Positions 5,892 to 9,364 of a DNA stretch of 9,364 bases are shown here, piece after piece. A program made the position numbers and the translations under genes. Where the stretch lies: contig JBHENW010000027.1 of NCBI GenBank assembly GCA_046261875.1, positions 1 to 9,364 of the forward strand. Direction: 5' to 3'. Position 1 is the stretch's first letter; every line of letters begins with the position of its first letter. The stretch is from JBHENW01 sp046261875. GTDB taxonomy: Bacteria > Acidobacteriota > Thermoanaerobaculia > UBA5066 > Gp7-AA6. The notes beneath the pieces were generated by a model. It did no database searches. It had not been told where the DNA came from and was given only the letters and a program-made list of their open reading frames with translations.

Positions 5892-7014
5892 GGAGGGCGA
5901 TCCGGTGCCCCTTCTCCTGGAGCCGCTTGATCTCCATGAGCTTGACGCCCGCGTCCTTCCCCGCCGCCTGCAGCGGGTTCGGACGCCCGCGCACGACGAC
6001 CGTTGTCCGGCTCGACGGGCTTCCGTGCACGATCGCCCCCGCGCGACGCGCGGCGCGTGCGGCCTCGGTCCGCCGGCGGCTCAGGATTCCGGTAAAGGCG
6101 AGATGCACGCCCTTCAGAGTCTTCGGCAGCCCGAGGCGCAGCGCCGCGGGAGGGTTGCGCAGGGCGTCGATGAGCTCCTGGGCGCTTTCGTACCGCTTCC
6201 GCCGCTCCCCGATGCAGCGGTACACGATCTCCTTGAGGTGGTCGCTGCAAGGGAGGCGGCGGATCTCCTGGGTGCCGACCCGGATCCGCGCGTCCCCCTT
6301 CACGAGCATCCCCAGCAATTGTCCGACCTGGTACACGTCGTCGCGCGCCTGCCACTTCGGGGCCGCTCCGGCCAGAATGTCGGTCGGCGCCGTCAGCGGG
6401 TTCAGGGTCCGCGCGTCGATGCCCGCCCGGTCGCTCTGATGCCGGACGATCCCGAAGTCCCCGAGTTTCAAACACCGGCCGTCGCAAACGAACACGTTCA
6501 TCGGCGTCAGGTCGCGATGGAGCATCTGTCCGCGGTGCAGCTTCCCGAGCACCTCGAGGATCCCCGCGATCTCGCGCCGGGCGGCCCTCTCGGGCCAACC
6601 TCGATTCGTGCGCTGCAGGAACGTCCGGAGGTCTCCCTGGCTGGCGTACTCGAGCGCGAGGCAATAAAGCACGCTGCCGTCCGGGCGCAGAAGAGGAAAC
6701 CGATCGAACACGGCGATCGCCCGGGGGTGTCCGTCGAGGAGCTGGCCGAAGTACGCCTCGCGCAGCCAGCCGTCGATGTGCCGGCTCGCCTTGATGCATA
6801 TGACCGCCGGGATCCGCCGCGAGCGAGTCAGACGGGTCGCGAGGAAGGCCTCGCCGAAGCCTCCCCGGCCGATCGGGCGGTCGATGCGATAGCGGGTTCC
6901 CGTCTCCGGGCTCTGGATGACCTGGAGCGGCGAGAGGAGATCGCCCCCCTCCTTGATCCGGGCCCGCGCGCCGGCCGAGAGGGTTCGCGTCGAGGCGCGG
7001 GACATGGGATTCAT
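5797..7014 (-). CDS. Soluble Ser/Thr protein kinase with C-terminal BRCT domain
   Basis: A 405-residue cytosolic protein. Kinase domain about 42-290: glycine loop GRGGFG (49-54), VAIK-type lysine K75 (AVICIK), helix-C Glu probably E86, catalytic loop HRDLTPMN (166-173; D168, N173), DFG (186-188), an APE position reading APK (218-220), helix-F Asp in DDVYQVG (225-231) and the closing RYESAQELIDAL (274-285). About 298-386 reads as a BRCT domain: LKGVHLAFTGILS, a helix AARAARRAGAIV, then SSRTTVVVRG, AGKDAGVKL and IALLNEARFWRLV, the same order as the BRCT of bacterial NAD-dependent ligases. T308-G309 and K358 fall where phosphate-contacting residues sit in other BRCT domains. There is no membrane helix or PASTA repeat. 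ATG 7014 is the first of two close starts (the other at 7005); neither has a strong ribosome binding site. It is divergent from the MmcQ/YjbR gene. Both domains are well supported; substrate and pathway are unknown. Confidence 0.92.
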   Translation of the reverse strand: MNPMSRASTRTLSAGARARIKEGGDLLSPLQVIQSPETGTRYRIDRPIGRGGFGEAFLATRLTRSRRIPAVICIKASRHIDGWLREAYFGQLLDGHPRAIAVFDRFPLLRPDGSVLYCLALEYASQGDLRTFLQRTNRGWPERAARREIAGILEVLGKLHRGQMLHRDLTPMNVFVCDGRCLKLGDFGIVRHQSDRAGIDARTLNPLTAPTDILAGAAPKWQARDDVYQVGQLLGMLVKGDARIRVGTQEIRRLPCSDHLKEIVYRCIGERRKRYESAQELIDALRNPPAALRLGLPKTLKGVHLAFTGILSRRRTEAARAARRAGAIVHGSPSSRTTVVVRGRPNPLQAAGKDAGVKLMEIKRLQEKGHRIALLNEARFWRLVGPPRRRPASNRKKPSRGARAG

Positions 7015-7071
7015 GCGGACGGTCGGTCGACGGTCACGGGATCGTCCCGGTCAGCATAACGTGAGCGCCGC
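7015..7071. promoter_or_regulatory. 57-bp divergent spacer with small palindrome
   Basis: It lies between the starts of the kinase-BRCT and MmcQ/YjbR genes. CGGGA-TCG-TCCCG (7037-7049) is a 5-bp perfect inverted repeat placed to affect both genes. CATAAC (7054-7059) is a weak -10-like element for the plus strand. Both promoters must be compressed here or reach into the coding sequences. Operator function is a guess. Confidence 0.3.
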
Positions 7072-7449
7072 ATGGCGATGACGTGGAAGCAGGTCTGCCG
7101 TCTCGCCCGCCGCCTTCCCGAGGTCCGGGAAGGAACGTGGTTCCGCACTCCTTCGCTCGAAGTCCGGGCAAAGTCTTTCGTGCGCCTCAAGGAAGACGGC
7201 CAGACGGTCGTGTTCCTCCTGGAGAACTTGGACGAGCAGGAGCTGCTCCTCCTCGCGAAACCGCGCGTCTTCTTCATCACGGACCACTACCGAGGCTGGC
7301 CGGCAGTCCTCGCGCGGCTTTCCAAGCTCCATCCCGCGGAATGCCGGATCCGGCTGGAGCGGGCGTGGCGGAAGAAAGCGCCGAAGGCCCTGGTAAAGGA
7401 ACGCGAAAGCGGCGGGAAAGCAGCGGTCAGGGCCCGGCGCCCGCTGTGA
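7072..7449 (+). CDS. MmcQ/YjbR family protein
   Basis: A 125-residue basic protein of the MmcQ/YjbR family, whose members have a CyaY-like alpha/beta fold and are often annotated as DNA-binding without a proven role. Family features: N-terminal helix TWKQVCRLARRLPEV, the EGTWFRTPSLEVRAKSFVRL hairpin (19-38), the AKPRVFFITDHYRGWPAVLARL segment ending near residue 83, and a final helix RLERAWRKKAPKAL. Length is typical apart from an extra Arg/Lys-rich tail (about 110-125). ATG 7072 is the first start; ATG 7078 is equally possible and neither has a strong ribosome binding site. It is divergent from the kinase-BRCT gene, and its last 23 bp overlap the end of the opposing reductase gene. The family assignment is good; DNA binding is known only as a family annotation. 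Confidence 0.88.
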   Translation: MAMTWKQVCRLARRLPEVREGTWFRTPSLEVRAKSFVRLKEDGQTVVFLLENLDEQELLLLAKPRVFFITDHYRGWPAVLARLSKLHPAECRIRLERAWRKKAPKALVKERESGGKAAVRARRPL

Positions 7450-8374
7450 GCGGGGCGCGAGCGCGGCTCTCCTGGGGGAGCAGCGCGGCATAGAGGAAGT
7501 CGTGGACCGGCGTGGGCACGCCCACCTGCCGGGCCAGCCGGACGACGGCCCCGGACTGGTCGTCCAGCTCCGAAGGGCGGCCGGCGAAGATATCCCGCTG
7601 CATCGAGCTCGTGGCGGACGCGGGCAACCCGTCCACGAACCGGAGGGTCTCCTGGACCACGCTTTCATCGAGCCGGACCCCGCGTGCGCGGGCGAGGAGG
7701 GCGATCTCCTCCATCGCGTCGCGCAGCATGGCGCGGGTCGGGGGGACGTTCCGAAACTCCCCGGCGGCGGCCCGAGCGACCGCGCCGACCCCCGAGAAGG
7801 ACGCGATGAAGAGGAACTTCGACCAGATGACGGACCGGATCTCGGTCGAGACTTCCGCCTGCACTCCGGCGCCCGCCAGCGCGCTCCGCACCTCCTCGGC
7901 CCGGCGACTCGGGCCTGCGCCGAGCTCGCCCAGCACGATGCGGGGCTCGATGGCGGAGTGACGGATGAGACCCGGCTCGACGATCTCCGCTCGGATCCAC
8001 GCCGCGCCGCCAAGGACGTGCTCCGCGCCGAGGGCTTCGGCGAGCCGGTCGGCGGCCTCGACGCTGTTCTGGACCGAAAGGACGGGCGTCCCCGGTCCGA
8101 GCAGCGGAGGCATCGCGGCGGCGGCCTCGGGGAGCTGCCAGGTCTTGACCGCGCAGAGCACCCAGTCCACCGGTTCGATTTCCGCCGGTTGGTCCGTCGC
8201 CCGCGCGGGCCGGACATGGATGTCCCCTTTGATCGATTCGACGCGGAGGCCGTCGCGGCGAATGGCATCCAGGTGCCGGCCCCGCGCGATGAAGTGGACT
8301 TCGTGGCCCGCCGCGGCGAGGCGCGCGCCCGCGTAGCCCCCGACCCCGCCCGTGCCGAAGATCGCGATCTTCAT
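7427..8374 (-). CDS. Ketopantoate reductase family (ApbA/PanE-like) oxidoreductase
   Basis: A 315-residue NADPH-dependent reductase of the ApbA/PanE family; the classic member reduces 2-dehydropantoate to pantoate for coenzyme A synthesis. N-terminal Rossmann domain: MKIAIFGTGGVGGYAGA (G7, G9, G12), the RGRHLDAIRR turn expected for the NADPH phosphate (31-40), AVKTWQ with K77 (75-80), and VQNSV with N103. The C-terminal helical domain carries the catalytic-lysine region VIWSKFLFIASFSGVG (182-197, K186) and SSMQRDIFAGRPSELD (256-271, E269). The Asn residues that normally follow the lysine by 4 and 8 positions in true PanE are Ile190 and Ser194 here, so it may reduce another 2-oxoacid. ATG 8374 lies 30 bp after the stop of the sigma-54 activator gene on the same strand, implying one operon. 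No clear ribosome binding site is seen. Family certain, substrate uncertain. Confidence 0.9.
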   Translation of the reverse strand: MKIAIFGTGGVGGYAGARLAAAGHEVHFIARGRHLDAIRRDGLRVESIKGDIHVRPARATDQPAEIEPVDWVLCAVKTWQLPEAAAAMPPLLGPGTPVLSVQNSVEAADRLAEALGAEHVLGGAAWIRAEIVEPGLIRHSAIEPRIVLGELGAGPSRRAEEVRSALAGAGVQAEVSTEIRSVIWSKFLFIASFSGVGAVARAAAGEFRNVPPTRAMLRDAMEEIALLARARGVRLDESVVQETLRFVDGLPASATSSMQRDIFAGRPSELDDQSGAVVRLARQVGVPTPVHDFLYAALLPQESRARAPLTAGAGP

Positions 8375-8404
8375 GCGCCCCGGGTTGGTCGGAAACGAGA
8401 GGTC

Positions 8405-9364
8405 CTAGCCGAGCCCGTACTTCTCGAGACGCGAGTAGAACTGCGCGCGCGTCAGCCCGAGCAGCCGCGCGGCGCGCGACTTGTTTCCCCGGGTCTGTCC
8501 CAGGGCCTTGGCCACGAAGGTCTTCTCGACCGCTTCGAGGTCCACGCCGCCGGCGGGCAGCGGAGCCGTCGGGTCGAGCGAGCCCTTCAGGCCGGAGCTC
8601 AGGACGGGCCCGGACCGCGCCGCGGCCGCCGTGGGGAGGTGCTCGCGCGTGATGAGGCCGCCGTCGCACAGGAGGATCGCCCGCTCGATGGCGTTGCGCA
8701 GCTCGCGCACGTTTCCGGGCCAGGAATACTCGACGAGCCATTCCCCCGCGTCGCGCGAGATCCCGGCCGCGGGACGCCCCATCGTCTGGCCGAGCTCCTC
8801 GAGGAACATCTCCGCGAGCGGAAGGACGTCCTCCGGCCGTTCGCGGAGCGGGGGCACGTGGATCTCGAAGACGTTCAATCGATAGTAGAGGTCCTCGCGG
8901 AACCGTTCGCTCGCGATCGCCGCCGCGAGGTCCCGGTTGGTCGCGGCAATGACGCGCACGTCGGCTTTCAGGGTCCGCGTGCCGCCCAGCCGCTGGAACT
9001 CCCGCTCCTGGAGCACGCGAAGGAACTTCGCCTGGACGACCGCGCTCATCTCCGTGATCTCGTCCAGGAAGAGGGTGCCGCCCGCCGCCTGCTCCAGCCG
9101 CCCGACCTTCGTGCCCACGGCGCCCGTGAAAGCGCCGCGCTCGTATCCGAAGAGCTCCGACTCGAGGAGCTGTTCGGGCAACGCCGCGCAGTTGATCGCC
9201 ACGAACGGCTTGCCGGAGCGCGGCGAGCCCTCGTGGATCATGCGGGAAATGACTTCCTTGCCCGTTCCCGACTCGCCGGTGATGAGCACCGTCGTATCGG
9301 AAGGGGCGACCCGCCCGACCTGGAGCAACGCTTCCTTCCAGGCGCGGGAGACCCCGACGATCCG
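8405..9364 (-). CDS. Sigma-54-dependent Fis-type transcriptional activator (5' end outside window)
   Basis: Enhancer-binding protein that hydrolyses ATP to open sigma-54 promoters. The visible 319 residues hold the complete AAA+ domain and the DNA-binding domain; the N-terminal sensory part lies beyond 9364, so the signal is unknown. Counting from the window edge: lead-in IVGVSRAWKEAL, Walker A GESGTGKE (30-37), sigma-54 contact loop GAFTGA (77-82, intact), Walker B GGTLFLDE (95-102), FREDLYYRLN with Arg residues of the finger region (155-164), WPGNVREL sensor II (215-222), and a Fis-type helix-turn-helix in NKSRAARLLGLTRAQFYSRL (294-313). The linker around 245-275 is Ala/Pro/Gly-rich. The reading frame is open to the window edge, so the TTG near 9328 should not be taken as the start. 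Its reductase neighbour is 30 bp downstream on the same strand; the target promoter is not in view. Confidence 0.95.
   Translation of the reverse strand, partial: RIVGVSRAWKEALLQVGRVAPSDTTVLITGESGTGKEVISRMIHEGSPRSGKPFVAINCAALPEQLLESELFGYERGAFTGAVGTKVGRLEQAAGGTLFLDEITEMSAVVQAKFLRVLQEREFQRLGGTRTLKADVRVIAATNRDLAAAIASERFREDLYYRLNVFEIHVPPLRERPEDVLPLAEMFLEELGQTMGRPAAGISRDAGEWLVEYSWPGNVRELRNAIERAILLCDGGLITREHLPTAAAARSGPVLSSGLKGSLDPTAPLPAGGVDLEAVEKTFVAKALGQTRGNKSRAARLLGLTRAQFYSRLEKYGLG

Noticed and set aside
4397..6439. 680-codon plus-strand open frame
   Set aside because: It crosses the VOC, MFS and kinase genes in an unrelated frame; composition is Arg/Asp/Gly-rich without any recognisable domain.
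5734..7059. 441-codon plus-strand open frame
   Set aside because: Antisense to the kinase-BRCT gene, whose catalytic motifs are all in place on the other strand.
7051..8268. 405-codon minus-strand open frame
   Set aside because: Shadow of the reductase gene in another frame, Ser/Arg/Pro-rich; the true frame has a clean Rossmann motif.
9326..9328. TTG as the start of the sigma-54 activator
   Set aside because: The 12 codons upstream to the window edge (RIVGVSRAWKEA) continue the family's lead-in to the AAA+ domain, so the gene extends beyond the window.

Overview
The window is GC-rich (by eye roughly two thirds G+C, with strong G/C preference at third codon positions in the real genes). An intact sigma-54 activator with a GAFTGA loop argues against a typical actinobacterium. 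A LigC-type ATP-dependent ligase, Ser/Thr kinase domain, DUF1428, DUF1772, VOC and MATE genes together suggest a soil-type Gram-negative with a large genome, for example Acidobacteriota or Myxococcota. This assignment is an inference from gene content; there is no rRNA or other marker in the window.

Layout. 1-722 (minus) is the 5' two thirds of a LigC-like ATP-dependent DNA ligase. 723-1256 has no convincing gene. From 1273 a plus-strand run begins: a DUF1428/YbaA-type gene broken by one missing base near 1454, a full MATE efflux transporter (1675-3078), and a 96-residue protein that looks like a dimeric alpha/beta barrel (3128-3418). Facing it is a DUF1772 four-helix membrane protein (3561-4064, minus). 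Divergent from that is a VOC-fold protein (4200-4577), followed in the same reading frame after a single TAG by an MFS exporter (4596-5891). The MFS gene overlaps the 3' end of the opposing gene by 95 bp. That opposing gene is a soluble Ser/Thr protein kinase with a C-terminal BRCT domain (5797-7014, minus). Divergent from the kinase across a 57-bp spacer is an MmcQ/YjbR-family protein (7072-7449). This overlaps by 23 bp a ketopantoate-reductase-like oxidoreductase (7427-8374, minus), which lies 30 bp downstream of a sigma-54-dependent Fis-type activator (8405 to window end, minus, 5' incomplete).

How the genes may work together. The first half pairs two exporters of different superfamilies with several small cytosolic or membrane proteins of the kind often found around detoxification or secondary-metabolite tolerance genes; the sequence does not identify a substrate. 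The activator and the reductase are probably co-transcribed. The kinase-BRCT protein is the most unusual gene. It carries all main catalytic kinase motifs, has no membrane segment, and ends in a BRCT domain that retains residues known in other BRCT domains to contact phosphate, so it could both write and read phosphorylation. I found no CRISPR array, tRNA, rRNA or insertion sequence.
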